Positions 25,501 through 40,500 of a DNA stretch of 64,000 nucleotides are shown here, one piece after another. The stretch is from Larimichthys crocea (Eukaryota > Chordata > Actinopteri > Sciaenidae). Each line of letters opens with the position of its first letter. Positions within the stretch are counted from its first letter, which is position 1. The position numbers were made by a program, and so were the translations under genes. The stretch lies in NCBI RefSeq assembly GCF_000972845.2, contig NC_040032.1:12718002-12782001 (forward strand). Reading direction: 5' to 3'. The notes beneath the pieces were generated by a model. That model made no database searches, had not been told where the DNA came from, and was given only the letters and a program-made list of their open reading frames with translations.

Positions 25501-28500
25501 CTAAAAGCTTGCCGGGAACATTTTTTTTTCCCTCTCTCCCTGCAAAGTGAGGAGAACATGATTTTGTAATTACTCCTCCGGCATCTCTGACTGAAGAAAA
25601 CACTCCCGCTGTTTTATGTTGGTATATCTTCTGCATCATAACTACATATATACACAGGCACTCACAGGCATTTTAATAAACCAGTGTATCTCTGAACCAC
25701 ATCATGTTTAGCACCTTCATGTCCCTCTGCCTCTCCACTCTCTTCATTTCCTTCCCTCGTGATCATTTTGGCACATTTGCTGTTGTTTCCCATGGCGGCC
25801 GTTATCAGCGGGCTATCTCTGTGCTGCTTCTTGGCCTGGCGTCTCGCCTATCAGCTCCACAGTACAGCCAGCCCCTCATATTGTCACCATCTCACCGTGT
25901 CTGTGGGCTTCAACAAATCCTGAAGGACACACACCTTTTTATTTGTTTGTATCCGCGTGTGTGTGTGTGTGTTTCCACAGGTCTCAGAGACGCTGGGGGT
26001 TCTTATCTTACTCTTCAGGGCTCTTAAGATAAATTTGCCCTTTTCTCACAGGATGGGGCGTAGAGAGAGAGAGAGAAAGAGAGAGAGAGGGGGGAGGTAA
26101 GGGATGTAAGGTTGGCCTGGGTTGCTTTTAGTGGTTGGTGTCGAGCTGTAGAGAAATGAACGGTGGCAGAGGGGTTAGACAAGCAGCTGCTGCTTAAATC
26201 TACTGTCCTACACCTTGTCAAATGCTAATGCATTCTATAAATAAGTAGTACGAATCTCAAGGCCATGACTCGAGAGTCCCCATGATGAAGACCTTTCTGA
26301 TTAACCGACCATTAAGGAACAAGGCGGCGTGAATTTGCCTTTCCTCCCTCCCTCCTTCCTTCCTGTAGCTCCTTTTTTTATTCCCTTGGGGTTTTCATCA
26401 CTTTTACCAACCTCATGGTATGTTTATAAATCTAGCTGGAAGTGTGTAAGGAATGTGATAAAATTCCCGTCAGCCACAGGCGGGCATTAATTGTTTTTCT
26501 GCAGAAATATACCAGGATTATTGGTAAACCCCGGTAATTAAATCAGAAATACTGTCGCTGTTAATACATGAATACAGGCAGCGAATGGTTGCCGTGGACG
26601 GTCACAGCAGTGGTATTAACCGCATCCCCCCCTCAGGCTCGTCTAAAAGCTGTCAAATGCTCCGGCAGCGGAGTAAAGTGCCTGTCATCCGTCAGCCCTT
26701 CATCATTTAATGTTCAATTATGTCAAAACAGCCTTTAGGTCATCGGTACTAAGAATTGATGGCAGCTCTGTGTGGCAAGTGGAGCTTTCAGCCCGCATTA
26801 CAGCACAATCAGTATGGTTCAACAGTCCCAGCCCCTCTGCACCACTAAATAAACCACGGCCAGGATTCTTCTTGCGGCCGCACTGCTTCGAATTGAACGG
26901 TTTCAGCGGGGGCACTGGGGCGAGCATTCAGAGCCTTCTTCCTGAGCAGCAACCGAGTTATGAAGTTATCCTCCGACCGTGCCTGAAATAATCGATGTTC
27001 TCCAGCACGGTCACAGGGGATTGGCTCTAATGTTTATGATGGGTTAGAGGGTCTGTGCTGTTCAATTTGGCCATTACAGAGCCCCCAGGCTGCAAATGTA
27101 TCATAATGAATCACTAATGTTCATCCCAACGTCGTCGGCCATCAAGAGAAATGTGCCACACTCGGCCACGGGTTTGTTTGTGCTGACGAGTGAGATGTTT
27201 TCTTGAGTGTGTGTGTTTTGAGGGAGCACTAAGTGAAAATATTTCCACTTGCAGTGTTGCTTATGAGAAAAAGATGCTTGGTTCAATTTTCCTGCCACAC
27301 ACACATTTCTTTGTTTGTAGCTATTTAGCTGAAATGCTAAATCAGAGAAAGTGCACTGAGGATGCACAAAGAAGGTAAATCGAAGTAAATCCCGCTGCAG
27401 CGTCACTGCCCTCTTCCACCCAGCCAAGCTTTTTTTCCTTGTTGCTGCGTCGTGATCTTAAAATAGCCGCCACCTTTATCTCCCCATGGTAAGACTTGGC
27501 TTTTCAGACCTTACTCCCAAGGATGCTCTCTAAGGTCAAAGGGTTGGACAAAGAGGCTTACGAAGCACTATGGCTCCCTGCCGAGGCTCTCGGGGTCTTT
27601 TAGCTCGACTGGCGGGAAGGGTCGGGAAAGGTTAGCTTGTCAAACTGTCTCCTGGTTTCAGGGTTTATTGCTGTCTCAGAAGCCTGCTCCTCACACCATT
27701 GCAGCTTAACCTCATGTCTGCCCGAGAAGACCTCTGACAAAAACACTTCTGAGGAAACGGTATCCATGCTCAGAAATCTGAGAAACTAATCTCTCCTGTC
27801 TGAGAGCTACAGCAGGCCGATGAATCGTCCGAGCAGACGTTAGCTTTTTGCGGATGTGCTGGTGTGTCGGTTGATAAGAAATGAGAAATTGCGGTACAGA
27901 AATCCAGAACTAGGTCCGAGGTGATTCAGTAACATGCATCAGGAAGCGCTGAAAAGTTGATGTATCATGTTGGCCACAAAAACATATCGAAGGGATCCAT
28001 ATCAGGATTGTTTTGTGTTCACCGTTATAGATATCTGTATCAGCTGCTTGAGCTGTGCTGCAGGTTTCATTAGTCGTCGTTAAAATATAGGAACTCGTGA
28101 CAAATGCTTAAATGCCTGAAGTGAAGTGTGTAGACTGCTCTCTGACCTGTCAAACACAGAGAAAAACAAGTGATTACATAATAATAATTATCTGCTAACT
28201 GAATTAATCAGCTCATCTCTCTTCAAGAGGAACTGTGCCTGTGTTTATAGTCTTGGGATGTTTATAAAGACGCCTCACGGTGACAGGTTTGAGCTGTTGA
28301 CTTCCACAAATGCTTTTCCGAGCGGTTGAACGTTAACTTTTCTTTTCATAACTCCCTTCTGTCGCCAGCTTCTTAACCTCTCTCTCTCTCTCTCCCTCCC
28401 TCCCTCTCTCTCTCGCTCTCGCTCATGCCGTCTCTTAAGCGCCACGGCAACCTTCTCCGAGGGATTGGTTGCCAGGAGACAGGATTCGCTCCCCATTGTA

Positions 28501-31500
28501 TGCCGACAAAGGTGGAAGGGGGGGTGGGCGGCGGTTACAATCAGCAGGACTGGAGAGAATTGGAGGCCTGGGGGACTGGCACTCCACAATCATGGGTGTG
28601 TTGGAGAGAGAGAGAGAGGACGAGGACAGGCAGGCAGGGGAGGGATGGAGAGGTCGTGGTGGTGGTGGTGGGGGGAGCGGGTGAGTGAGTGAATGGCAGT
28701 GGGGGTATTGGGTGGAGTGCGCTGACACCCTAAATTCCTCTTGTTCATTCCCAGTCTCCCAGTAACCACGCTGGGATGTGCTGTGTCAGACAGTGTGGTA
28801 GAGACCGGAGGGAAAGAGACACTCATACAGATGCAGGCAGCCATGAATAGTTATTAAGACAGACTTTTTAATTAGCCAGTCCTCCCCCCACTCACCGACT
28901 CCCCTACTATACGCACACACAGCAGGACACATTCTTCCAGCAGACACTGAGCTTAAGGAAATCGTGTGTGTGGTGTTCACGCATGACTGCATTTACCAAC
29001 AGTCTATTTTTCATAGTTTTCCTTTACGGTAATGATGGTGTCCCTTTATCAGCCCCATTATATTACCTCCAGAGGAGGAAGGCCAGTTTACTTTAACTCC
29101 GGTGCCATTACTCTAAATAAAGGGCTGGCAGTCACCTCGTATAAGCCGCTGATTATATGGAGCGCTGTCTCACCGTAGCAGAGACTTTGAGCTCACTATG
29201 ATCATTTCTGCTCAGGGTCACGTGCTCCAGGGTTCACAGACTGTACGTACTGTTTGTGTTGATAGCTGGTAGTTACTGATTAACACTGTGACCTGCCCTT
29301 TTTTAGCAAGCCAGCAGGGTTATGTGTGTTATTCCCACTACGAGCATCTCGTGCTAGGGGATGTTTTGTTTTTTCCCCCGTGACCTTAAAGGTCCAGAAA
29401 ACCAGTTTTTAGTAATTGTCCTTTTACTATGAGTAATGGGGGTCCTACATAAACATATAATTTTATGCGTGGGGGTTATTTTTTTATGAGGATTTCCTGT
29501 AGTTTTCACCACCTATGTGCTCTAGTTATTTATTTTAAAGTTGGCAGGGCTCCCATGGGAAAAAAAAAGGTGCTGTCACACGCGCACAGGCCGAATGAAG
29601 AAGTCAAGCTACATTTTTAATGCAATTAATAACCAAAGATGTTGTTTGGAAACTTAAACTAAGATGGTTGACACTTGTGAAGTGTTTTTTTAGGAGCTTA
29701 ATTAAAATTGCTCGAGGGTTTTGCGTGGGCTAGTCGATGTTTTAAGTCTTTGTTGCTCGTGGTGTAGTGTTTATTCCTGATGTTGCATTGTTTATTAGAT
29801 GGCAGCTATTACTGGGTATGAAATATGCTTTTTTTTCTTTTATTGCTTAAGATGATACAATGAAAACCTGAAAACTTTCACTGTAAAGTCGAACATTCAT
29901 GAACTACACAAACAAACGTTTAACACTCCAGAAAACTCCACCGCTCGCCTCCATCAGGACTGTGTGTGGGTGCGGTTCGATCAGATATAAAGCATGAGTA
30001 AACAACCACACAGTCGTCATCACATTCTGATTTTTTAATTGCTGAACACAGAAATATCCTTTTGTCGTACTCAACCCTTCCCACTTCAAACCAGTGAGAA
30101 AACAAACAGAAATAAAAATGTGTGACTCAGTCAGAGGAGTGAGCGAATGAACTTTTCAGAAAGCAGCCGAGTGATTATATGCCTGCAGTGGCTGGATTAG
30201 GCAGGTTTAGTTTGCTGTCTGCTGATTTGAATGCAGAATGAGCATTTATGAGTGTTTACGCTCCTCTGCCCGTGGCCCTGCTGTCACCTGAGCCACCAGA
30301 CGGGCAGGTTTAAAAGCAAACCAGAGGAAGGCGATGATATCCTGTAATGGCGCCTTTTCTCATTTCTCAGACGCTTGAACGCGAGAGGCCTCTGGCTGAA
30401 CTGTAATTTAAACAAACGCCGCCTCAGAGGTCCGTCATTGATTTATCAAGTACATCACACCGTGTCCCGTATTACCTGTCAGAGAAACCAGTCCCTCCGA
30501 AACGTCGTTCCAGCTCAACACCTTCTCTTTCTCGCAGAATGCACTTTTCTCCCCTTTCTAAGCAACTTTGAAAAATTCTTTAAGTGCTTTGTGAATTGAG
30601 ACAGCTTTCCATCATGCAGATGCCAAGCTGTGTATCCGTTCTGACAGTGATAGACACACATCTCAGTTCTCTCCTATATTGCTCCCCATTTCTCTTGCTT
30701 CTGCTGAAGGCGATGGATCGCTCCCATCAAGGGCGTCTGTCAGAATCTGTGGGCTGAAACGACCAGCTGCAGCACCGGCGGCGGCGGCGGCCGGGGAATA
30801 AAGCTATGCTCGTGCTCGGCGACCATATCGAGTGCTCACAGGCACTGAGCTTCAACAATAGCGGGTGTGACTGGGACTGTCACTCTCTATATGTGTGCAT
30901 AAACCTCCGCGGTGTGTTTTCATTCAGTCGTGTACCACAGCCGAGAGTGAAACGAGGTTTGAGGCTGAAACCGAGCTGATGGACATGAGATGCGGCAGGA
31001 CCTCAACCTGTAGCTCACACCCTCCCACACCCTGAGTGCCAGGATGGAGAAACATCCATCAAACTATATCAGCTGGCAACACCCTCTTTGTGTCTATAGA
31101 CCAATCACTGCATGTGATATCCATAACTGTCACCTTGACCTGTCTCTGTGGATTTAAATCTGCACTACAGTACCACACACTAGTTGTGTTTGAATAGATG
31201 CACCAATTCTTGTTCGTTTGTCTTTTATTGGAAACCTCGTGATAAAAAAAGAAAGAGGTGAACAGAGTGTTTACGGTTGCCAGGTTCGCCAATTATCTTT
31301 GCACATTAAAGTCAGTTAAATGAGATGCAGACGTAGCTAGAGAAAATGTTTTTTCTGTCATCGGTGCGGCGTGATAAGTGTTGCACAATTACGGCGCTTT
31401 TTAACAGCAACATATTGTGCTGATTTCTTTCTCTCTCTCTCTCTCTTTTTTTTAATCTGTTCTCCCCCCGCGCGCTGACTGGAAGGTGGCAGGCTGTCAG

Positions 31501-34500
31501 AAGGATTTTAATGTGTCGAGGCAGCATGTGACAACTCCATTCTCTATGGACTGTGTTCCTCGCCGCGGCTTAAATCTCTTATTGAATTGAGAATCTTAAA
31601 CCAGTTGATGTCACTAGGAAATTATGTTTATTCGTTCTAAGAATAAATTCTGCTCCAGTTTGGTGATGGGCTACAGTTACTCCCTTATTATTATTAATAT
31701 TATTATCACCATCCCTTCAGCTGAGCTACGTTCTGCTCTATTAGTCTCTTTTTCTTTCACCGCTGTGTGATTCACGTTATGCATATTTTAAGAGTTACTT
31801 CTCAGACAAGATGTAGCCATATTTATTTGATGAGTGACACATTCCCTGAATCAAAGCATTTCACAAGTGACGGAAAATGTTTCTGCAAAGCAAGTCAACC
31901 AAAACTATTCTCATGAAGTTCACAGCGAAGCATTTAGGTGCAATCAGGACAGGATTTCCCATCAACAAAATGAACTTTTTTTGGTCTTCTGTCAGTCATT
32001 TTGCACAATTTTAAAAAATGTATTGGGGTGGGTGGCTCCACTGCAGCTGACCATCACTCCAGAGGTTCAGCTGATTTGTTCTCAGGTTGAACAAAACGAG
32101 TTGAAAACAGTTAAAGGAGAGGCCGCTCGTGCTGCCAAAGCTAGAGAGCAAAACAACAGATACCATTGTGTGAAAAGAACTTATAAAAAAATAGTTGAAC
32201 CTGAACCCAAAGTGTGTGGATGTTTTATTTTCTCTCATTTATTTTATCATAATTATGTCACCGAGTCTAAAGCGTCTTTATTATTTATATTCAAAATGTT
32301 AGCGTGTACAGCTGGGACACACAATAGACTTTATAAATAATTCTCCCTGCTGATCTTGGGATATTAAAAAGTCTTCTTGTTTTATTATTCTGCGTGTTGA
32401 CATCCATTTCTTCTCTCTATGTGCAGGTGTGGCCTCCGGTTTAGATATCACCTCCTCGGGGCCGACATCCATAGAAAAAGCCAGCGGTCAGAGCGTGAAG
32501 CTGGACTGCCAGTTCAGTCTGGCTCCCCAAGATTCTGGACCTCTGGATATCGAATGGAGCTTGTTGGCCTCCGACAACCAGAAAGAGGACAAAGTGGTAC
32601 GTGTAGCTCCGTGCAAAAGCGTTGAAAATATAGTTTTCATTTCAGAGATGGCTCATAAAAGTATATTTGGCAGCTCTCCGTTCTCTGGTGGAATTTTATT
32701 CAGCACAGTCATTTTATCAGCGTTCAGAGAAGTTGAGCTTTGTTCTCACCTTTTTGTTCGGTAGTTTATAGATTCTTTTCCAACCTGACCTCTCCCCCCT
32801 CATTTGTTTCTGTTGCTGCGTTGAAATGCAATCCAGGTTTTATGTTAGGTGTGTATGCTCTCGAATTGTTGTAAAGTAACATGGGACGTATACAGTACAC
32901 AAGACAAATGTAATCTGAGCCACGTGCACTTCTGCTGGGCATTTGTTCTCTCATAGACACATAGTGGGGAGCGATGGGAGCTCTCTTTATCCCAGGCGGT
33001 GTCTTCTCTTTCCAGCATGGCCCTCAGCCATGGAAAGGAAAGACTACACAGCTCTGCAGGATCTGCACATGCCCTCAGGGTGCTCACAGCCATGGAGACA
33101 GATCGTTCCAGTGGTGTGGTCCCTCTCCTGTGGCTCTCTACTCCCCCACCTGTCACAAAGCCTTCACATCCCTCTCCTACACCCTCTTGTTTTTCTCCCC
33201 TGTATCCTGTGGCTTTAGTTGTTTGTTTTTTTTTTATTTCTTTTCGGCCAAATGTTAGAAATAGGTCACATACCCATCATTAGGCTTTGTATTTTTCACC
33301 ACCCACTGACACCCAGGTAGCACTCGCTCCGTACTTGTGACACTGCGGAGACACCAATTACACAAGTCTGTGAGCCTTTGCCCTACTTTCCCCTGAATTA
33401 TTAGAAAAGAAAGATGGAGTTAAAAAGATTATTGTTTAAAGGTTCTCTATGTAACCCTTACATGCATTATGTGACCTGCATCAACAGTCAGCGAGCGCTC
33501 CTCGGGATGAAAAGTTAATATCGGTGCTTTTTAAAATTTTTCCAGTGTCTCATTGATGCTACGAGGGAGCGCAGGATTCAGTGTGGGTGGTTCCCCAGAC
33601 GGGCCTCTTCCTCCTCTTGTCTGTATGCAGCTGTAGAAATATATCAAATGTTCCCAAATTGCATCTGGTTCCACAGTTTATTTTCTCTATAACTTGCCAT
33701 TTTGCCGAGGCCTATCTGCACACCCGTTAAACGTTGCCAAAACCTTTTGTAGGAATTTAAACAGGCCAGACATCTCTCACTGAACGCATTTGTTCTCCTT
33801 GACCTATCAAATTTCGCTCGCCATATACACACACGCTCACATCCGTGTAGCCTTTAACCAATATGAAGTCATGCTCGGAGTAAATGCTTTATAATTAGCG
33901 GCATATTAATTCCAAAGGCCTGCTTTTAATATAAGTGACAGTGTTAAATAGGATTAGGCTGATCTGCGAGGACCAAAGTTAACAGGTCAGGCAAGGAAAT
34001 GAGAGCGAAGGCTAAACTTTTATAGCCAGAGGCTCCCAGATGCTCAGAGAGCATGGTGAACCTTTGCTCACATGGCTCGAGATGAGCAAGTCCAGACTCC
34101 CTCTTAAAGGCACCGCCACCATCAGATAAAACTTTTAAAGTGGAGAGCTAGTGCACGGGGATCAGTCTGCAGGGTCGTATAACTCAGAACTGCTTTTGGA
34201 AGCAGGGCGACAAATAAGCCTCACTTTAAGAATGTTGTTCATATTAATGAACGTCATACTCCAGCTGCGTCTTCTCTGCATTGATGCAATCCGAAGAAAT
34301 ACCACAGCATTATCCATTCAGCCCGGGTATCTGCTGGGGAATGATGGCCTCCTTCATCTGACATATCCCACATATCATCAGGGCCTTTTTTTTTGATGGT
34401 GGTGAAGCATAGCTAATGCTTGTTGCTTTGTTGGGATTGAATGAGAGATGCCAGGCATGCCTACAGTAACAGTCATTTGCATTTGGCTCTCATCGCCTGG

Positions 34501-37500
34501 CTACAGATTAGCAGAAAGGAGGGTGTGCCGCGAGGATTTACCACCGCCGCTGTGAGCTGAGGAAAACAATTATGAGAACTAGATGAATGGCGTGAACGGG
34601 AGTGGAGAAACACATTTAAAAATACATAGCTTCATCCCGTATCATACAAAGTGTCTCTTTTGTCCTCGAGCTTGTTTGCTGAAGTTATTACAGCAGGAAT
34701 GTTGGCAAAGTATTGAAGGATTCGAACGTGAAGCTGTGAAACCCGCGTTGTTTATCAGCGCTGATCGTGAACGCTCACGGCCACGTTTTTATCCGTAGCC
34801 TCAATTCAAGGACACTCAATCCATTCTCAGGTAGCGATTTTTGCTTTAACCTCGCAGTAAGCTGCATCGATGGAAAGTAAGTGGCAGCAGTGCTTCAAGT
34901 TAAAAGTCTCCGTGGGAGCTCAGAGACACAGCGATGCAGGTTGTTTAGAGTATACAGGTATCGCAGCGCTCTGCTTTGCCTCTCAAATGATCCTCATCTC
35001 TTCCTCTTCCCTCCCCGCGCAACAGCATCACATGACAATGACCTCATTTTCTACATGTGTCTGATGAAACTAAGCCCGGGCCAATAGAGGTCTTTTTACT
35101 TCTGCAGCATGATCCGTCCACTGAGAACGGCCAGGCCAGGTGGCGATTGTATCATTGAGTCGTCCTACCTGTTATGAAACGCCGCGCGCAGACAGCGGTT
35201 GCTCCGCTGTCCTCTCCAGCCCCCGCCAGCTTGTCTAGTCATTTGCCCTTTTCATTTTCGTTCCCCTGGCTCTTTATGGGATTTTTTTTTTTTTTCATTG
35301 AATCACGATTCTCAAGGTTATTGTGCAGTTCAGATATATATTTTTTTATTTATTTTTTTGCTAGAGGTGTGCATGTGTGTAAGTGCTCCCATCTGTGTGT
35401 GCTGTGAAGTGGTGGAGCCCAAGTGAGAGTTCTTGTCTGGCTGAGCTCGGGGGCAATTTAATTTCCTCTCCTGCATGGTCTCATCTCACATATTGCTGTT
35501 ATTACTGCTGATGTTCTGATCCGACCCCCCAGTGAAGTTAGAAGGATAGGTTTCCCTCCCCTGAGAGCCAGGACGAATTGTAACCGCATTACCTGTTTAT
35601 GTGGCTAATATGTACAAGATGAACATGGCGCCGTTTTTTTTTCGCGAGTGCTCTGGCGGCTCCAGGAACGAGTCTTCCAGTTGGAAATGGAGCAGAAAAG
35701 GCAACTTGTTGTAGACACACGAGAACCTCATTGACTCCGCTTCCCCTTTTTTTTGTTTTTCGCTCCCCTCGTGCTCTGCCTCCGCTGATGGGTTCATTAT
35801 TCTTCCTCTCCTCCTGTGCGTGTTTAGTCTTTTCCTCTCTCCTCCTCTCCACCCAGGGGTATTGCTGTGCATATGCCTGGTGTTGATCGTGGCACAGAAA
35901 AGCCTGTTGATGACTGTCTCCATGGAAATGTGGAAGAATATGCCAGTGTCTGTGAAAGAGAATGAGAACTCCTTTCATTGTTGTTTGCTTTTCCTTTTAC
36001 CCTCCATGTTCTCTTTCCCTCCTCCATCTCCCTCGCTACGAGCTATGAGGTTTCTTGTTGGCTCCACCTGGTCTTTATTTCTAGGCATTTCCTTGCTGCT
36101 TTCAAGATCCAGACTGTGTGTGTGTGTGGGGTGGTGGTTGGTTAGAATTTGGGGCTACTGCTCTTTGTTGACACAGCAGGTGTTGATTTGGCTCCACAGT
36201 GGTTGCTTTGTTTGCTCTACCTTCATTCCTCTTAAGCACAGAAAAGGGCAGCAAAGCGCCGGCTGGCAGGCTGAAGGGCATCGCAGAGATAAAAGAGAGG
36301 GGTGCTTTCTCTCTGCCATATATTTAGCTTGGATCAGCGAGCGCGGCCTTTTACTTTGAGAAAAGCACACAGCTGTTATTCCAAGGCCTCTGTTTTTATT
36401 TTCACAAACATCATTCTAAGTAGCTTTAACTACTTAATTCCTCTTTTTTCCCAGGTGATCATATACTCCGGCGACAGGGCCTACGAGGACTACTACGAGC
36501 CTATGAAGGGCCGGGTCCACTTCAACGCAGCCGACCCCAAAAACGGCGACGCCTCCATTAATCTGACGGGGCTGAAGTCGACCGACTCGGGCACCTACCA
36601 GTGCAAAGTGAAGAAGGCTCCCGGGATCCGCAGCAGGAAGATGCTGCTGATCGTCATGGGTGAGTGGAAGAAACCAGCGAGCAAACTCGTGGTAACAGAG
36701 TGAATTCTCTCTTTCTCTTTTTCTCTCTGCACTAAATCATACGCCCTTTGCCCTCCTCGGCTGTTTTGATGTAACCCTTTCTAAAAAATCAAGTGCATAA
36801 CCTTCCCAGAGGCTGCAGAGCATTGGCCACTTTGTGACACAGTTCTGTATTCACCCTACATGCTCTGTCTGAAAAGATAATCCTGATTGTTTCACTAAAT
36901 ACCACAGACATGATTTATATTTTTTTTAGTCTTGATGATTTTATTTCTCTTCTCTCTCTCTCTTTTAATAACAGCTCACAACATTAACTATATTCCTATA
37001 ATATTTACAGTGTAAAACGATAACATATAATTAAACAAGGCTGTGACAGATCAATGTCAAAGTAAACAATGTCACCCTGTCTTTAAAAAAAAAAAAAAGA
37101 GTCCAGCACTCTATTTTTAATTTATAACACAGGGTGAGACGAGTGACACATCCGAGTTGTATAAGTCAGATGATTCACTCCCTAGGCAAACACACGCTCG
37201 CACACAGTGGCCTCGCTGATCGGTCAGCTGACTAAATGATGTCGAAAGTGAATCGCCTCCCGAAACCCAGCCTGGTATTTGCATACGGGGAAAAAAACAA
37301 CCCACGTGCGGTGACTGTGTTGTGCTCTTATCGCTGCCGCGTTATCAAAATAGTTTCTCCTTTCTAAACACACGGCCGGTTTCGTGACATGGCTGCTGTT
37401 CTTTTTTTGACATGTGTACAGAAAGTGACTGCACTGTACCGACCAGCTCAGCCAGAAAGACATGAGCGACTGAGAAAACAAACAGGTTCCTCGGTAGTCT

Positions 37501-40500
37501 TGTTGTGGAGCCACAAAGCAGCTCTCTAAATAAAAAGATGAATGGCTGCAGAAAACCGGATCATTAATTATGACTACACCACTAACAAAGCCTAAAGATT
37601 GATCTGACCAGAAGCAACATTTTTAAAAAGGAGGGGTCAGTACAAAGACTCAGTCCTTCTAATCTGACCTGTGGCTCTTTCCCGCCCATCTCTCTCTCTC
37701 CACACATTCCTGTTACTCCTCAGCTGTCTGATTTGTCAGTACTATTTATATTTTTATTTTTGGTTGATGACATTGTTCGAGTCCATGCATTGCATCAAAC
37801 CTCCCTTATTACCCAACGCAGCGTCAAAAAGAAACTAGCCACAGAGGATGAGGTCGTGTAAGTTCTCATCGTTTAGCAACAGAGGGGTGTCGAAAACATT
37901 TTAGTTCATGAGTCACATAACAGCCGCTGCAAATAACAGCACATCCTAATGGTTCCCTTCATTTAAGAAGTACGTTCTGAAACAATTAACGAGCCGTACA
38001 TTTATAAAACAGATGATGATGAACACAGTCTGTCTCCACATGCTGAGTGTATGTATTTACATGTATGTATGTAGACACTGAACAAATTTCAGTTTCTTTT
38101 GTTGACCTTTGGACAGAGAAAGAATATGAAAATGTCTCGTCATGGACGTTCATGCAGCCACGTCACAGTCTCTATGCAAAGACTGTGATTGATTGTTCTT
38201 TCTTTGTCCAATGGACAGCACTGTATTCTATTGAATAATTGGAAGTAATGACTTACGGCAGTTTTCTTTGCACAGTCACGTACACTGGGCCAGATTGGAC
38301 GCTGGTTCTGGCCTGCAGGCTTTATGTTTGGCAGTTACACGCGGTATAAAAATAGCCATATGTCGTTCTATTTCTGTGCGTTCCACCCATTTGTTCTCTT
38401 TAAGTGTTTAAGTATTTTTTTAAACATATGTATCGCGTGTGTTCGTGCATGGCAGGGTAGAGAAGCTGCTAGGGGCAGTGGTGTTCTTAGCAAAGAAACA
38501 ATGACATCCTGCCTGCTCTGCATTTTACCTCCAGGCTGATCTTGTCAAGAGGTGAACGGCCCCATGAACCCGGCGGAGGACGAGCGTGCACACGTGTGTG
38601 CACTAACGTAAACACGCCTCAGTTTATACACTGGGGTGCTTGTCACAAACACTGCCATATGTGGGCACACGCACATGCTGACACCTGCAGTATACATGAT
38701 GTCCAGGTAGCGTACAGGAGCGTCCCTCGTTGTGTATTCTCCTCTGGTGGCGGCAGGACATTGAAGTTAACAGGAGGAGAGTAGCCACCTGCAGTTCAGC
38801 ACCGCATGTCAGCAACTGTTTCTGACTCGACTCCACCTATTCTCTCAGCAGCCAATCACTCAGCTCTGCCTGCCTGAAGTGCGGACAATCCTGGGTCTCA
38901 ACAGCCAGTCTCTTTTAATTCTGTACGCCTGGCTTCAGTTCCCACTAGTCGCTTATGTTTCACTTTACCATTCGACAATCAGGCAACACTGTTGTGCACC
39001 TCCTGACCGCAATAAATACCACAGTCGAGCAATCCCTTTGTACTTATCTCGTCCACGAGATAGCCTTGTGCAACTCATAAATCTCCATTCATTGTTCGTT
39101 TACCAGCGTCGGGGTTGGCTGTATCGCTCTGCCCTTTATCTCTCCGTGCTCCTCCAGCCTCCGTCACCTTCTTCTTCGACCTCATCTTTCAAACAAATAA
39201 ATCTGCTCATCCGACAGCGGTCCTAATACGACGACGAGCCGCGCGTTGCAGCCGACTCGGACGCGGCGTCGAGTTGACTTTCACCTTTTAAAAGACGCAT
39301 TCAAAATGTCATAGCTCTCTGACATTTACTGCGCGGCGCGTGAATGTGTGTGTAGGTGCAGGCCAATGAGCGAGGATCTGTACAGCCTTGGCCCCCATCA
39401 CTCCACCATCTGTCCATCAGCGCTCGCTTAATTTTTTTTTTGCTCTCTTCCCCGCTCTCTGTTTTACCCCCGCCACCCTGACCTCATGTGTGTTTATTAG
39501 ATTAGTAGGAGCACTCAGTACTGTCAGTCTACTGTTAATCCTTACGGTTATGCCCGCTAAGCTCGCCTCTCCCGCCTGACACCTGGTTCAGATCTGGAGA
39601 GCCCCACTCCAGAACCCGTTATTACCACACCATGATGTCAGCTTTCTGTCAGTGAACACAGACTTGGATTGTTACCCATCATAGTCTCTCTCTCTCTCTT
39701 TCTTTTCCCTCTCTCCCTCCTCGCCTGGCTGGCTGACAGCGTGTCTGAGTTTCACTGAAGTCGGTCTGCTTTTAATTTGGAGCTCTGTTTGTTTTTCGAA
39801 TCCCCCATCTCATCTCCTGCCAACAATCCGACTGACCGGGGAGTGTTTGCGTACTTTCGGCTTTAAGACAGAACGCTTCGCCTCCGTCATTAACCCTGAA
39901 CGCTACCTACGTGCATGTGTGTTTTTGTGCGCACGATGGCACATAGCCCCTTTCTTCCTCGCGATTATCCTGAGTGACAGCTCCTGTAATAACAGCAGCT
40001 GTATCAATTACTCTGATTACTGCTCTCATTACGCCGATGACTGCTGCTTTGAGCAGAGGAGGAAATCAACGATAGCAACACACAATACGCAGACACACAA
40101 ATTGCCCACAACATGAAAAATTGGAAAATAACAGGGTGGCACTCAGGAGGACTGTGTTGTTCGAAGCTAATGTGGCCACCTGGTTGTCTCGGCTATTTTT
40201 CACCTCTTTCACTCACCGTCCTCTGTTTGTTTTTCTCCCCACAGTGAAGCCATCCAAGCCCAGGTGCTACACCGAAGGCCCTGCACAAGAAGGCAAAGAC
40301 ATCGTGCTGAGGTGCATCTCTAACGAGGGCACTAGCCCCCTGCAATACAGCTGGGAGAAGACCAGTGGCAACAAGCTGCTTCCCGCCTCCGCTGTGCTGG
40401 GTAATGGAGCCTTTCACAAGCACAGAGACACAGTTTTTTCGAGTCCCACACACAGGTCCTGTTTCTGTTTAACGCTGTCATCTTTTTTCATCGATGTTCC

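Noticed and set aside
31834..32340. A 168-codon open frame just before cxadr exon 2
   Set aside because: No recognisable domain, AT-rich chance-like composition, and it lies wholly in intron 1 without splice or promoter support.
35820..36359. A 179-codon open frame in cxadr intron 2
   Set aside because: It runs through CT- and GT-rich low-complexity sequence and has no domain. It ends before the true exon 3 acceptor and is out of keeping with the cxadr protein.
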